Source of the DNA: an uncultured Gammaproteobacteria bacterium
Lineage (GTDB): Bacteria > Pseudomonadota > Gammaproteobacteria > Pseudomonadales > Pseudohongiellaceae
Assembly (NCBI GenBank): GCA_913060975.1
Contig: CAJXVC010000005.1
Span: forward strand, 1-64,000
DNA: 64,000 nucleotides
Reading direction: 5' to 3'
A program made the translations under genes and the position numbers. The notes under the pieces are model-generated. The model worked only from the letters and a program-made list of their open reading frames with translations. It ran no database searches and was not told where the DNA came from. Below are positions 46,040 to 55,434 of this stretch, piece by piece. The number at the start of each line of letters is the position of its first letter. The first letter of the stretch is position 1.

Positions 46040-46654
46040 ATGGAGATGAGATTGTCCAATAGCCCCGGATCGAGACGTAGCGTTCGCATTATTGGCGGTG
46101 AGCTGCGCAGTAGACTAATTGAAATTATCGATAGTGAGGGTTTGCGGCCCACGCCAGACCGTGTACGAGAAACGTTGTTCAATTGGCTGCAGCATGACTT
46201 GGCTGGCGTGCGTTGTCTTGACCTCTATGCTGGTACCGGAGTGTTGGGTATGGAAGCGCTGTCTCGCGGTGCAGGGCATGTTGATCTGGTGGAGAGTAAC
46301 CGACAGGTGGCAAGCGTATTGCGCGACAATGTAGCCAAACTGATTAACAACAATCTTGGTTCAAGCAATGTCTACAATGCCCGCGCCGAAGATTGGCTGG
46401 CGCAACAAACGGCTGGCACAGGAAAATATGATCTGGTGTTTCTTGATCCACCGTATGAAGCCCAGTGTCTGCCTGCTATCAGCAAACAATTGGATGCGAG
46501 TAGATTGCTGACACCAGAGGCTCTGATCTATTTGGAAAATGACCAGCCGATATCGATGCAATCTTTGCCATCGCACTGGCAGTGCTTAAAGGACAAAAAA
46601 GCCGGACAGATTTACTACTATTTAATGCAGAACAAAGCGCCGGGTATAAAGTGA
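46040..46654 (+). CDS. rsmD: 16S rRNA (guanine966-N2)-methyltransferase
   Basis: 204 residues from ATG 46040 (46046 is an alternative). It methylates G966 in 16S rRNA. Visible blocks are RIIGGELRSRLIEI, GLRPTPDRVRETLFNWL, CLDLYAGTGVLGMEALSRGA (SAM site) and DLVFLDPPYEA, the DPPY catalytic motif. Divergent from ftsY as in E. coli. The stop overlaps the GTG start of the following hydrolase. Confidence 0.95.
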   Translation: MEMRLSNSPGSRRSVRIIGGELRSRLIEIIDSEGLRPTPDRVRETLFNWLQHDLAGVRCLDLYAGTGVLGMEALSRGAGHVDLVESNRQVASVLRDNVAKLINNNLGSSNVYNARAEDWLAQQTAGTGKYDLVFLDPPYEAQCLPAISKQLDASRLLTPEALIYLENDQPISMQSLPSHWQCLKDKKAGQIYYYLMQNKAPGIK

Positions 46655-47718
46655 CAATTGACACCTCAAACAATAACGCTGGTATGGCCGGTATGAAAGG
46701 CAGCACAAAGTTTACCTCGCCCTGGTGGTTGCCGGGGGGGCACGCGCAAACTCTTTATAGAAAATTCTCGCAAGCTCCGGCGCTAACGCAAGTCCGGGAA
46801 CGCATTGAATTGGATGACGGTGACTTTATTGACGTTGATTGGTCCGCCGAAACTGGCTACCACGAGCAGGCATCAGACATTGTTGTTTTCATTCTCCACG
46901 GGCTGTGTGGCTGTTCCCGTTCGCCTTATATCCTTTCTTTGCAAAAAGAACTGGCTGCTCATGAAATCTCCAGCGTGGCGATGAACTTCCGTGGTTGCAG
47001 TGGTGAAATGAATCGTTTGGCCAAGGCTTACCATTCGGGCATCTCGGAAGATGTAGAAGAGGTGGTTGAGAAGTTGGCCCGGCGCTGGCCGGGCAGGGAG
47101 TATGTGTTCGTAGGTAATTCACTCGGTGCTAACGTTATGCTGAAGTGGTTAGGCCAACGTTCGGGACTGTCTTTAGGTGATGGTGAGCGCGCGACCGGTC
47201 GTATCAAAGGGGCCATTGCAGTTTCAACGCCGTTTGATCTGGCCGAATGCTCGCGGGCCATGCTCAAGGGCTTGAGCCGGTTCTACGGCAGCTATTTCGT
47301 CAATAAGCTGGTGGCAGACATGGCAGCCAAACTGCAACATTTTCAAACTAACGATCATGCCGAGCAGACCGAGATTCTGCGTGCGCTTGGTGACCCCCAA
47401 TTGGTTGGCAACATCTGGGAATTTGATGATCGCTTTACAGCCCCGCTGCACGGGTTTGCCGATGCATCTGACTACTACACCCGCAGCAGTAGCGGGCAGT
47501 ATCTGCCGGATATCACGGCGGAGACACTGCTCATTCAAAGCGCAAACGACCCTCTTATACCGCCCACGGCGTTACCCGACAGGGCGGCACTTCCTTATAA
47601 TGTTCGGCTGGAGCTGACTAGTACTGGTGGTCATGTCGGCTTTATCACTGGACGGCGCAGTAACTGGCTGGAAAGCCGTATCGTGCACTTCATCAAGGGT
47701 GAATTGAGCAGGACATAG
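46651..47718 (+). CDS. YheT-type alpha/beta hydrolase (UPF0017)
   Basis: 355 residues from GTG 46651, which overlaps the rsmD stop; ATG at 46684 or 46693 is also possible. The family opening WWLPGGHAQTLYRKF is present, then the oxyanion region ILHGLCGCSRSPY, NFRGCSGE, the nucleophile elbow VFVGNSLGANVMLKWL, the acid in QSANDPLIP and the His in TSTGGHVGFITG. YheT and eukaryotic ABHD1/3 relatives are esterases or lipases of unclear substrate. Confidence 0.88.
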   Translation: MTIDTSNNNAGMAGMKGSTKFTSPWWLPGGHAQTLYRKFSQAPALTQVRERIELDDGDFIDVDWSAETGYHEQASDIVVFILHGLCGCSRSPYILSLQKELAAHEISSVAMNFRGCSGEMNRLAKAYHSGISEDVEEVVEKLARRWPGREYVFVGNSLGANVMLKWLGQRSGLSLGDGERATGRIKGAIAVSTPFDLAECSRAMLKGLSRFYGSYFVNKLVADMAAKLQHFQTNDHAEQTEILRALGDPQLVGNIWEFDDRFTAPLHGFADASDYYTRSSSGQYLPDITAETLLIQSANDPLIPPTALPDRAALPYNVRLELTSTGGHVGFITGRRSNWLESRIVHFIKGELSRT

Positions 47719-47729
47719 CAATTCGCTAG

Positions 47730-48227
<498 letters not shown>

Positions 48228-48237
48228 TCCAGCGCGT

Positions 48238-49053
48238 CTATTTCTGACATGCTGTGCAGTAGACGGTACTGCGACCACCCATGCGAATTTCTTTCAGTGC
48301 ACTGCCACAGCCATTGCAGGGCAGACCGCGGCGGCCATATACATTAAGTGACTGTTTAAAGTAGCCCGGATTACCTTCACTGTTAGTGAAATCTCGCAAT
48401 GTGGTGCCACCGGCGGTAATGGCGTTACCCAGGACCTGACGGATGGCAGTCGCCAACTCGTCAAAGCGCGCTGCTGAGACCCGACCTGCCATACGCCTTG
48501 GGTTAATGCCTGACATATACAGCGCCTCATTGGCATAGATATTACCCACCCCGACTACTACCTGACTGTCCATGATGAAAGACTTGATTGGCACTTTGCG
48601 AGTTCGGCTGCGTTTGAACAAATACTCGCCGCTGAATTCATCGCCGAGCGGTTCCGGGCCCAATGAATCCAGTAGTGGATGGCTTGTGACGCCCGGCTCC
48701 AGCCAGAGCATGCAGCCAAAGCGGCGCGGGTCAGTGAAGCGCAGAATATGGGCGCCATCGAATTCGATATCTACATGATCATGTTTGCCGGCGGCAGTGC
48801 CGGTTGGCAATATTCTTAAACTGCCCGACATGCCCAGATGCGCCAACAGGGTTCCACTACTCGTAGTAATCAACAGGTACTTTCCGCGACGGCTAACTGC
48901 CTGCACACGCGCCCCAGGCAAACTTTTCGATACCTGTTGCGGAATCGGCCAGCGCAGGCGCGGTTGGCGAATGGTGACGGCGGTAATCGATCTGCCATCT
49001 ATGTGTGGTTCAATTCCACGCCGGGTGGTTTCTACTTCGGGTAGTTCGGGCAC
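48238..49053 (-). CDS. mutM: Formamidopyrimidine-DNA glycosylase
   Basis: 271 residues. It removes 8-oxoguanine and cuts the abasic site. MPELPEVETTRRGIEPH gives the catalytic Pro after Met removal and Glu. The helix-two-turn-helix region shows VGVGNIYANEALYMSGINP. The C-terminal zinc finger is GLPCNGCGSALKEI and TVYCTACQK, with all four cysteines. Confidence 0.96.
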   Translation of the reverse strand: MPELPEVETTRRGIEPHIDGRSITAVTIRQPRLRWPIPQQVSKSLPGARVQAVSRRGKYLLITTSSGTLLAHLGMSGSLRILPTGTAAGKHDHVDIEFDGAHILRFTDPRRFGCMLWLEPGVTSHPLLDSLGPEPLGDEFSGEYLFKRSRTRKVPIKSFIMDSQVVVGVGNIYANEALYMSGINPRRMAGRVSAARFDELATAIRQVLGNAITAGGTTLRDFTNSEGNPGYFKQSLNVYGRRGLPCNGCGSALKEIRMGGRSTVYCTACQK

Positions 49054-49147
49054 TAACGCAACCTGAATTGAAACAAGGGGTAGGGTTAATCTTCGGGTCT
49101 GCAGTTATAATCGTTTTGCCAGTATAAAGAAACCCAGAGGCAGACAA

Positions 49148-51190
49148 GTGGAACTACAACGATTTCTCGGCGTCGATGCCGGCGGGACATTTACCGACTT
49201 TTTCTATTTGGAAATCGGCAATGAGACTCGCGTGCAACTGCACAAGACACTGTCTACCCCCTCGGCGCCGGAGCAAGCCATTCTCGATGGTATCGCTGCC
49301 TTGGGCTTGGACAAGCTACCCAAAGGTGCCGTGTTGCACATTATCCATGGTAGCACCGTTGCCACCAATGCAGCATTAGAAGGCAAGCTGGCCAAAACAG
49401 CCTTTATTACCAATTATGGTTTGGGCGACATGCTGTCGCTCGCCCGCCAAACTCGCCCTGAACTCTATACTTTGCAATTTCCCCCGCAGCAAGATCCAGT
49501 GCCGGAAGCACTTTGTCTGGAAACGGGCGGCAGACTCGGCGCTGATGGCTGCGTAGTCGAACCACTTACCGACGCGGAACTTGAGAAGTTGATTGCCGAG
49601 CTGCAAACACTGCAACCGGAAGCTGTTGCCATCAATTTATTATTTGCCTTTCTCGATGATGGGTTCGAAAAGCGCATATCCGAGGCGATCGAGGCTGCTG
49701 GCTTGCCGGTATTTATTAGTCGCTCATCATGGGTGTTGCCGGTCTATCGGGAATACGAACGTGGTATCGCGACCTGGCTCAATGCGGCGTTGGGCCCTGT
49801 CGTGCATGGCTATCTGAGTCGATTGAAAGCCCAGCTACCCGATGCGGCTTTACAGATCATGCAAAGCAATGGCGAGACTCTGCCGGCTGAGCAGGCAGCA
49901 GACTCCGCCGTGCAATTATTGTTGTCTGGCCCAGCCGGTGGCTTGACGGCAATGCGGTATCTCGGCACGCAACTGGGTGAAGACAGAATCATCAGTTTCG
50001 ACATGGGTGGCACATCCACAGATGTCGCGTTGCTGTCCGGAGAGCTATCGATCACCACCGAAGGGCAGATTGATTGTTACCCGGTGGCCGTGCCTATGGT
50101 TGATATGCACACCATCGGCGCCGGTGGTGGCTCAATAGCGCGTATCGATGACGGCGGAATGTTGCAGGTAGGTCCGCAGTCGGCCGGTGCAGAGCCAGGC
50201 CCGGCTTGCTATGGTCGCGGTGGCAAGTTAGCTACCGTGACTGATGCGAACGCCGTGTTGGGTCGATTGCTGACAAGTGGCACCCTGGCTAATGGTTTGC
50301 AATTGGACAAGGCGTTAGCGGTGGAGGCGATTGCCAATCTGGCAAGCCAGATCGGGTTAAGTAATGAAGAGACTGCGCTGGGAATTGTGCGTGTTGCCAA
50401 CGAACACATGGCCAAGGCCATGCGCTTGATTTCTGTTAATCGCGGCCACGACCCTCAGCAGTTTTTGCTCGCCAGTTTTGGTGGGGCGGGGGGGCTGCAT
50501 GTGTGTGAAATTGCCGAGGCCATGCAGATGCGCAAAGCAATCGTACCGGTATACGGTGGAGTTTTGTCCGCCCTGGGCATGCTCGTTGCCAATCAGGGGC
50601 GCCAGTTTACTCGCACGGTCAGCACGCTATTGCCGAATACAAACAGCTCACTTGCCGACAGTTTTGCCGCATTGGAAGCCCAAGGCAGACAACAATTACT
50701 GGACGAAGGATCGGCACCGGATCTGTTGCAGTGCAAGCGCAGTGCAGACATTCGTTATCAGGGGCAGTCCTATGCGTTGAATATTGCCTGGCAAGATGCA
50801 GCGCAAGCAGCGCAGGATTTTGCCGCGCTACACTCGCAACGTTATGGTTATAAGTTAGAAGTGCCGGTCGAAGTCGTCAATCTGCGCGTCAATGTCTTTG
50901 TGCCAAGACAATTGCCCGGTCTACCCGAATATGAGCAACAGATATGTAATAAAGCTGAGACTACTATGGTCTATGGTTATGATGCGCCGGTTTCTGTTTT
51001 TGATCGCCTGACGTTAACAGTCGGACAATCAGTTTCAGGCCCGGCCATCATTCGCGAATACGCGGCGACGACTTATGTGGCAGCTGATTGGCAGTTTCAG
51101 GTTGATAGGCTTGGCAACATTTTGCTGGAGCGTTGTGAGCCCATTCTTGCATCTGGCGATGCCAGCAATCGCAGTGGCGACTTTCTCTAA
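49148..51190 (+). CDS. Hydantoinase/oxoprolinase A subunit (HyuA family)
   Basis: 680 residues from GTG 49148. The opening FLGVDAGGTFTDFFYL is the acetate-kinase-fold phosphate loop. Other family blocks are HGSTVATNAALEGK, SWVLPVYREYERGIATWLNAALGP, LLSGPAGGLTAMRYLG, FDMGGTSTDVALLSG and IGAGGGSIARIDDGG. The family opens N-methylhydantoins or 5-oxoproline with ATP. HyuA normally works with HyuB, but no HyuB gene follows here, so it is either an orphan with a distant partner or has another substrate. Confidence 0.88.
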   Translation: MELQRFLGVDAGGTFTDFFYLEIGNETRVQLHKTLSTPSAPEQAILDGIAALGLDKLPKGAVLHIIHGSTVATNAALEGKLAKTAFITNYGLGDMLSLARQTRPELYTLQFPPQQDPVPEALCLETGGRLGADGCVVEPLTDAELEKLIAELQTLQPEAVAINLLFAFLDDGFEKRISEAIEAAGLPVFISRSSWVLPVYREYERGIATWLNAALGPVVHGYLSRLKAQLPDAALQIMQSNGETLPAEQAADSAVQLLLSGPAGGLTAMRYLGTQLGEDRIISFDMGGTSTDVALLSGELSITTEGQIDCYPVAVPMVDMHTIGAGGGSIARIDDGGMLQVGPQSAGAEPGPACYGRGGKLATVTDANAVLGRLLTSGTLANGLQLDKALAVEAIANLASQIGLSNEETALGIVRVANEHMAKAMRLISVNRGHDPQQFLLASFGGAGGLHVCEIAEAMQMRKAIVPVYGGVLSALGMLVANQGRQFTRTVSTLLPNTNSSLADSFAALEAQGRQQLLDEGSAPDLLQCKRSADIRYQGQSYALNIAWQDAAQAAQDFAALHSQRYGYKLEVPVEVVNLRVNVFVPRQLPGLPEYEQQICNKAETTMVYGYDAPVSVFDRLTLTVGQSVSGPAIIREYAATTYVAADWQFQVDRLGNILLERCEPILASGDASNRSGDFL

Positions 51191-51383
51191 GTCTCTGTTC
51201 GCCGCCGGCTTGTCTTGGTCAGCATTGCAGGCCTTATAGCCCGGTGATATAACTGATCACCCTGCTTGCGAAACGTGGGTTGTTGTGAGTTGATCCTGTT
51301 GCCAGTGTGGGGCGTAGGATCAGGAATAGAATTCGCAGTAGTTCCGGAAGTTCCTGGTTCAGAAGAACTGCTCAGGTCGCAAA

Positions 51384-52769
51384 ATGAGAGACAGATACCT
51401 CAACATGCCATTCAATGGTCTGGCCGTACCGGCTGCGTTGCTGGTGTGGGTGACTTTTGCTACAGAAAATGCCGCCGCCCAGGAAGCAGATCCCCCAGCG
51501 CCTACCGCCCCCGATCGTTCGCGGGTTCTGTATGTCGACATTCCAGTCCCATTCGAACCCGGCACAGATCCGGAAATGCCCGCGCCACCACGGCCAGCGA
51601 TTCCCGAAGATGATCCACAATATCAGGTGCAAGTCGCCAATCTGAGCGACTACAGCCAGTCGGTAGCGGAAACAGAATTCAACGGTGGGGTTTGGGATCA
51701 GGGTCTGGTTGAAGATCTGACCGCACTGGGGCAGTTACAGCAGGATCTGGGGAATCACCCTGAAGCCGTGCAAATCTTTGATCGCGCGATGCATGTCAGT
51801 CGCATTAACGAAGGGCTGCATGCCCTCGATCAGATTCCCGTGGTGGAAATGATGATTGACAGCTATCGCGCGCTGGCCGATTGGCAGCAAGTCGATTTGT
51901 ACGAGAATTATCTCTATTACATTCAGCAAAAAGCCTATGGCAGTAACGACCCGCGCCTCATTCCGGTGCTTGATCAATTAGGGCAATGGAATATAGAGGC
52001 GTTCACAATAGGGCACGGAGAACCATTGGGGCTGCGTCTGAGTACGGCGCAGATCCTTTTTAGTGCAGCAGTGCGAATGGTTGGCATACATTTTGATAAG
52101 GATGACCGGGTAGTTTCGTTTTCACGTAACCTGGCTCGCACGGCCTATCTGGACAAACAATATCCGGAATACGTCACCGAACTGGATCGACCGGAGTATC
52201 GGTCAGCGCAGGATCGCATGCGGGATCTGTATCAGGGGCGCCGCGCTAACTCGGCTCGTGGCTACCGCGTGGGGGCTGAAGCACTCACCGAGGTGATCAG
52301 ATTTTACGAGCAGAGTTCAGACGACCCGTACCTTCTGGCCGAAGCGATCGCTGATCTGGCTGACTGGGAGCTGATCTTTGATCGCCGCCAGTTGGGACTC
52401 GATTTGTACGCTGAGGCCTGGGCGGTGTTGGCAGATCAGCCTGATAGTGAGGAACTTCAGCAGCGTTTATTCGGTCAAGTACTATCAGTGCCGACGTTTG
52501 CCGAGCTGCCGACGAACTTGCTGATGGGCTCAACAGACAGTCAAGAGCGGCCCGGTTTGCGCTATGACTATGCAGATGTGGTTTTAGACTTGACCCAATA
52601 TGGTGCGCCTCGCAATGTGATGGTTATCAGTGAGGGGACGGAGGACAATGCCCGTCAGCTGGATCAGTTGCGCCGTGTCGTGCGTAGCATGACATTTCGG
52701 CCCATGATTGTTGATGGTCAGGCGCAGGAATCGGAAGGCCACCATTTTCGTTATCGTTATTGGTACTGA
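51384..52769 (+). CDS. Periplasmic helical-repeat protein with TonB-like C-terminus
   Basis: 461 residues; ATG 51405 is an alternative start. An N-terminal signal peptide (ending ENAAAQEA) directs export, followed by a Pro-rich segment. The middle (about residues 90-390) is helical with TPR-like spacing (VEDLTALGQLQQDLGNHPEAV, then AEAIADLADWELIFDRRQLGL). The last 70 residues (VVLDLTQYGAPRNVMVISEG ... SMTFRPMIVDGQAQES) follow the strand pattern of TonB C-terminal domains. There is no TonB-type membrane anchor. It starts the co-directional run that extends to the window end, 243 bp before the next member. Function unknown. Confidence 0.65.
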   Translation: MRDRYLNMPFNGLAVPAALLVWVTFATENAAAQEADPPAPTAPDRSRVLYVDIPVPFEPGTDPEMPAPPRPAIPEDDPQYQVQVANLSDYSQSVAETEFNGGVWDQGLVEDLTALGQLQQDLGNHPEAVQIFDRAMHVSRINEGLHALDQIPVVEMMIDSYRALADWQQVDLYENYLYYIQQKAYGSNDPRLIPVLDQLGQWNIEAFTIGHGEPLGLRLSTAQILFSAAVRMVGIHFDKDDRVVSFSRNLARTAYLDKQYPEYVTELDRPEYRSAQDRMRDLYQGRRANSARGYRVGAEALTEVIRFYEQSSDDPYLLAEAIADLADWELIFDRRQLGLDLYAEAWAVLADQPDSEELQQRLFGQVLSVPTFAELPTNLLMGSTDSQERPGLRYDYADVVLDLTQYGAPRNVMVISEGTEDNARQLDQLRRVVRSMTFRPMIVDGQAQESEGHHFRYRYWY

Positions 52770-52961
52770 AAACAGGGCCGAGCAGGCTGGTAACAGGAGC
52801 AGTGGTGCTCTACCGTTAAGGGACAGTTAAGCGGACGGAGTCTACAAAGGTAACTTGCCAGTATCGACTTTGCGAAATCGCGAGATATCGTCGAATTGAA
52901 TGACTAAATAGTCACTAAAATCGCCGAAGATCCTCTAACTGGCAATTTTCACCCGGGTTGA

Positions 52962-52979
52962 ACCCGAATGGTTTCGGGT
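52962..52979 (+). promoter_or_regulatory. Small hairpin upstream of the serine-rich lipoprotein gene
   Basis: ACCCGAA (52962-52968) pairs with TTCGGGT (52973-52979) around TGGT. The preceding CCCGGGTTGAACCCG offers an alternative fold with the same bases. It lies about 50 bp before the next start and could be a leader element or weak terminator; there is no T-run. Confidence 0.35.
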
Positions 52980-53030
52980 CCATGTACGTATAAGTAGGTA
53001 TATCAGGTATAGATGAACAGAGAGTCAGAC

Positions 53031-54191
53031 ATGAATAGTCACATCAAGACAAATGCCTTGCGACCGCTGGCCAGATTCATTCTGGTTGCGGGAATGAGTG
53101 GTGCCTTGCTGGCCTGTCAGACTTCATCCCAGCAGCAAAGCTCGTCATCCAGTAGCATGCCGTCCATGCCCTCGTCGTCCAGCTCTTCAAGCAGCTCGCC
53201 GTCTATGCCTTCACCGTCGCCCTCTTCGCCGTCAAGCAATTCGCCTTCGACGCCATCGACAGCTTCGTCATCGTCGAGCAGTCAGCCGAGTAATTCTTCG
53301 TCGAGCAGCTCCAGTTCATCGCCTTCCTCAAGCTCCAGCAGCTCGAGTTCCTCCTCGACTTCGAGCTCTTCTGCCTCGTCGTCATCCCCCGCTGGCAGCG
53401 ATGCATCGCCATCAGGTGCCACAGCTGGCTCTGATACGGCGGGAGGTACGTTGAGTTTTCCTGCCCAAACCGGTGGTCAAGCGGCGGGCTCGGACAGCAG
53501 TGGCCAGCAAACCGCTGGCAATTCACCCGGTCAGACATCAGGTAGTGAATCACGATTGCCTGGAGACTCCGGAGATCAGGGTACTGGCAGAGATGGCGCC
53601 ACTGGTGACCTCTCAACAGGGCAAAGTGGTAATTCAGGTTCATCCGGAGGCACTTTAGGCGCTCCAAGTGGAGATTACAGCCTGGAAACACTGCCTTCAG
53701 GCACCTTGGGTGGTGGATCTCAGCAACAAGCAGGCACGACATCAGGCCAAACTGGCACCATGACAGCCGCCGAGCGCGCTGCAGTGCTGGATGAGCGCTT
53801 ACGCCGCGGCTATGAAGATTTTGATGGTTTTATTCTCGGCGAGCGCGAACGCGCCCAGCGCGAGAGCAACGAGGCTGGCAGTGTGGCTATCCTTGAAAGC
53901 GGTGGCGGGGGTGGTAGCGCCGGTGGCGATAATGCCGGCCAGCCGCAAACCTTGCCTGCAAATGGCGCGCAGCTACCGTCTGGCGTAGTTTCTGCGTCCC
54001 AGCCTACGCAACAAAGTTCAGGCCAGGCCGAATCCTTTCCGCCGCCAGAAGACATTCCCAGTGGTCGCGATGATGATGTAGTGGCACGCCAACTGCGTGA
54101 AGCTGCCATGAGCGAACCAGATCCCGAATTGCGCGAAGCGCTTTGGGACGAATATCGACGCTATACCGGCATTGCCGAAGGTGACGAGTAA
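53031..54191 (+). CDS. Serine-rich low-complexity lipoprotein
   Basis: 386 residues from ATG 53031 (ATG 53013 adds six). The lipobox GALLACQ places the lipid-bearing Cys at residue 29. Residues about 31-125 are nearly all Ser, with Pro and Met interspersed, followed by a Gly/Ser/Thr/Gln-rich stretch to about 245. A charged helical part comes next (RAAVLDERLRRGYEDFDGF), and the last 40 residues (LREAAMSEPDPELREALWDE) look structured. The flexible Ser/Gly arm could span peptidoglycan. The stop TAA shares its last A with the next ATG. Function unknown. Confidence 0.65.
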   Translation: MNSHIKTNALRPLARFILVAGMSGALLACQTSSQQQSSSSSSMPSMPSSSSSSSSSPSMPSPSPSSPSSNSPSTPSTASSSSSSQPSNSSSSSSSSSPSSSSSSSSSSSTSSSSASSSSPAGSDASPSGATAGSDTAGGTLSFPAQTGGQAAGSDSSGQQTAGNSPGQTSGSESRLPGDSGDQGTGRDGATGDLSTGQSGNSGSSGGTLGAPSGDYSLETLPSGTLGGGSQQQAGTTSGQTGTMTAAERAAVLDERLRRGYEDFDGFILGERERAQRESNEAGSVAILESGGGGGSAGGDNAGQPQTLPANGAQLPSGVVSASQPTQQSSGQAESFPPPEDIPSGRDDDVVARQLREAAMSEPDPELREALWDEYRRYTGIAEGDE

Positions 54192-55387
54192 TGAATCAAG
54201 TAATGAGTAGTGGATTTAGAAATATTGTCGTAATGCTGACTGTTGCGTTATACGCCACAGCATGTGCCACGCATACGGTAAAAACGACGACTTACACACC
54301 GGTTGTTCAGGCCAGTGAAACTGTGCCTGAGGATTTGTTGATGGACGTGGGTGTGGCACTGTTCGATCCGGGCATTGACGAGATCAAGAAAGCCGACGAA
54401 GAAGTAGTCAATCATGAGATCCGTGTTGCTGAATCGCGCTATGCACCGTTTCTATTATCAGAAACGCTACAGCGTTCAGGCAATTGGGGTATCGTGCGTT
54501 TGATGCCTAATAATGCCAGCCCGATGGATGTTGTGATACGTGGCACTATTCTCGAATCGAATGGCGAATCGATGGCGATGCGCGTCACTGTTACTGATTC
54601 AACCGGTCGCGAGTGGTACACGCGCGAGTATGAAGAAGTAATCAGCCAGTTCAGCTACGAACCGGTGCAGCGTCAGCAGAACGATCCGTTTCAGGTGATC
54701 TACAACAACATCGCCAATGATTTGCTGGCCTACCGTGAAGCGAATATTTCCAACGCGCGAATTACAGAAATACGCGCAATCTCCAAGATGCGTTTTGCCG
54801 AGCGATTCGCCCCAGAGGCATTCGATGAGTATTTGGCAGAGAACCGCAATGGTTATAAAGAACTTACGGCACTGCCAGCAGACAATGACCCGATCATGAA
54901 TCGGATCGAACAGATTCGAGAACGGGATTTCATGTTCATCGATACCGTACAGGATTATTACGCTACCTATACCCGACAGATGCGTTTGCCCTATGACTCA
55001 TGGCGCGAGCAGAGCTATGAAGAAACTATCACTTTGCGCGAGTTGCGGGATTCAGCACGACGCCGGTTCATCGCCGGCACAGCAGTTGTACTGGGTGGTC
55101 TGGCCGCCGCAACCAGTGGTGGCAACTACGCAACACAAACCGGTGGCGCAGTCGGTGTCGGTGCCGGGGCATACCTCATCAAGAGTGGTTTTGATAAACA
55201 GGCTGAAGCACGCATGCACATGGAAGCGTTGGAGGAACTTGGCCAATCCCTTGAGAATGAAGTGGCACCGCGTGTCATCGATTTGGAAGATCGCACAATT
55301 ACACTGACTGGTACCGTCGAAGAGCAATACGAACAGTGGCGCGAAATTCTGGCAGATATTTATGCTGCGGAAACGGGCGAGCTTTAA
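54191..55387 (+). CDS. Predicted lipoprotein with glycine-rich segment
   Basis: 398 residues. The hydrophobic leader ends TACAT, an imperfect lipobox (Cys25). The protein is mostly mixed alpha/beta with VVIRGTILESNGESMAMRVTV-type strands in the first half. A hydrophobic Gly/Ala segment (FIAGTAVVLGGLAAATSGG ... AVGVGAGAYLI, about residues 300-335) resembles glycine-zipper membrane segments. A charged helical ending follows. One-base overlap with the upstream lipoprotein gene. No named family was recognised; outer-membrane location is inferred. Confidence 0.6.
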   Translation: MNQVMSSGFRNIVVMLTVALYATACATHTVKTTTYTPVVQASETVPEDLLMDVGVALFDPGIDEIKKADEEVVNHEIRVAESRYAPFLLSETLQRSGNWGIVRLMPNNASPMDVVIRGTILESNGESMAMRVTVTDSTGREWYTREYEEVISQFSYEPVQRQQNDPFQVIYNNIANDLLAYREANISNARITEIRAISKMRFAERFAPEAFDEYLAENRNGYKELTALPADNDPIMNRIEQIRERDFMFIDTVQDYYATYTRQMRLPYDSWREQSYEETITLRELRDSARRRFIAGTAVVLGGLAAATSGGNYATQTGGAVGVGAGAYLIKSGFDKQAEARMHMEALEELGQSLENEVAPRVIDLEDRTITLTGTVEEQYEQWREILADIYAAETGEL

Positions 55388-55434
55388 CTCGTATTCACTA
55401 ATTACCATGGAATGTGACAACACAGACGTAACCG

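Noticed and set aside
53120..53400. CRISPR-like or DNA-level repeat in the serine-coding block
   Set aside because: The repetition is at the protein level with mixed serine codons; there are no spaced direct repeats.
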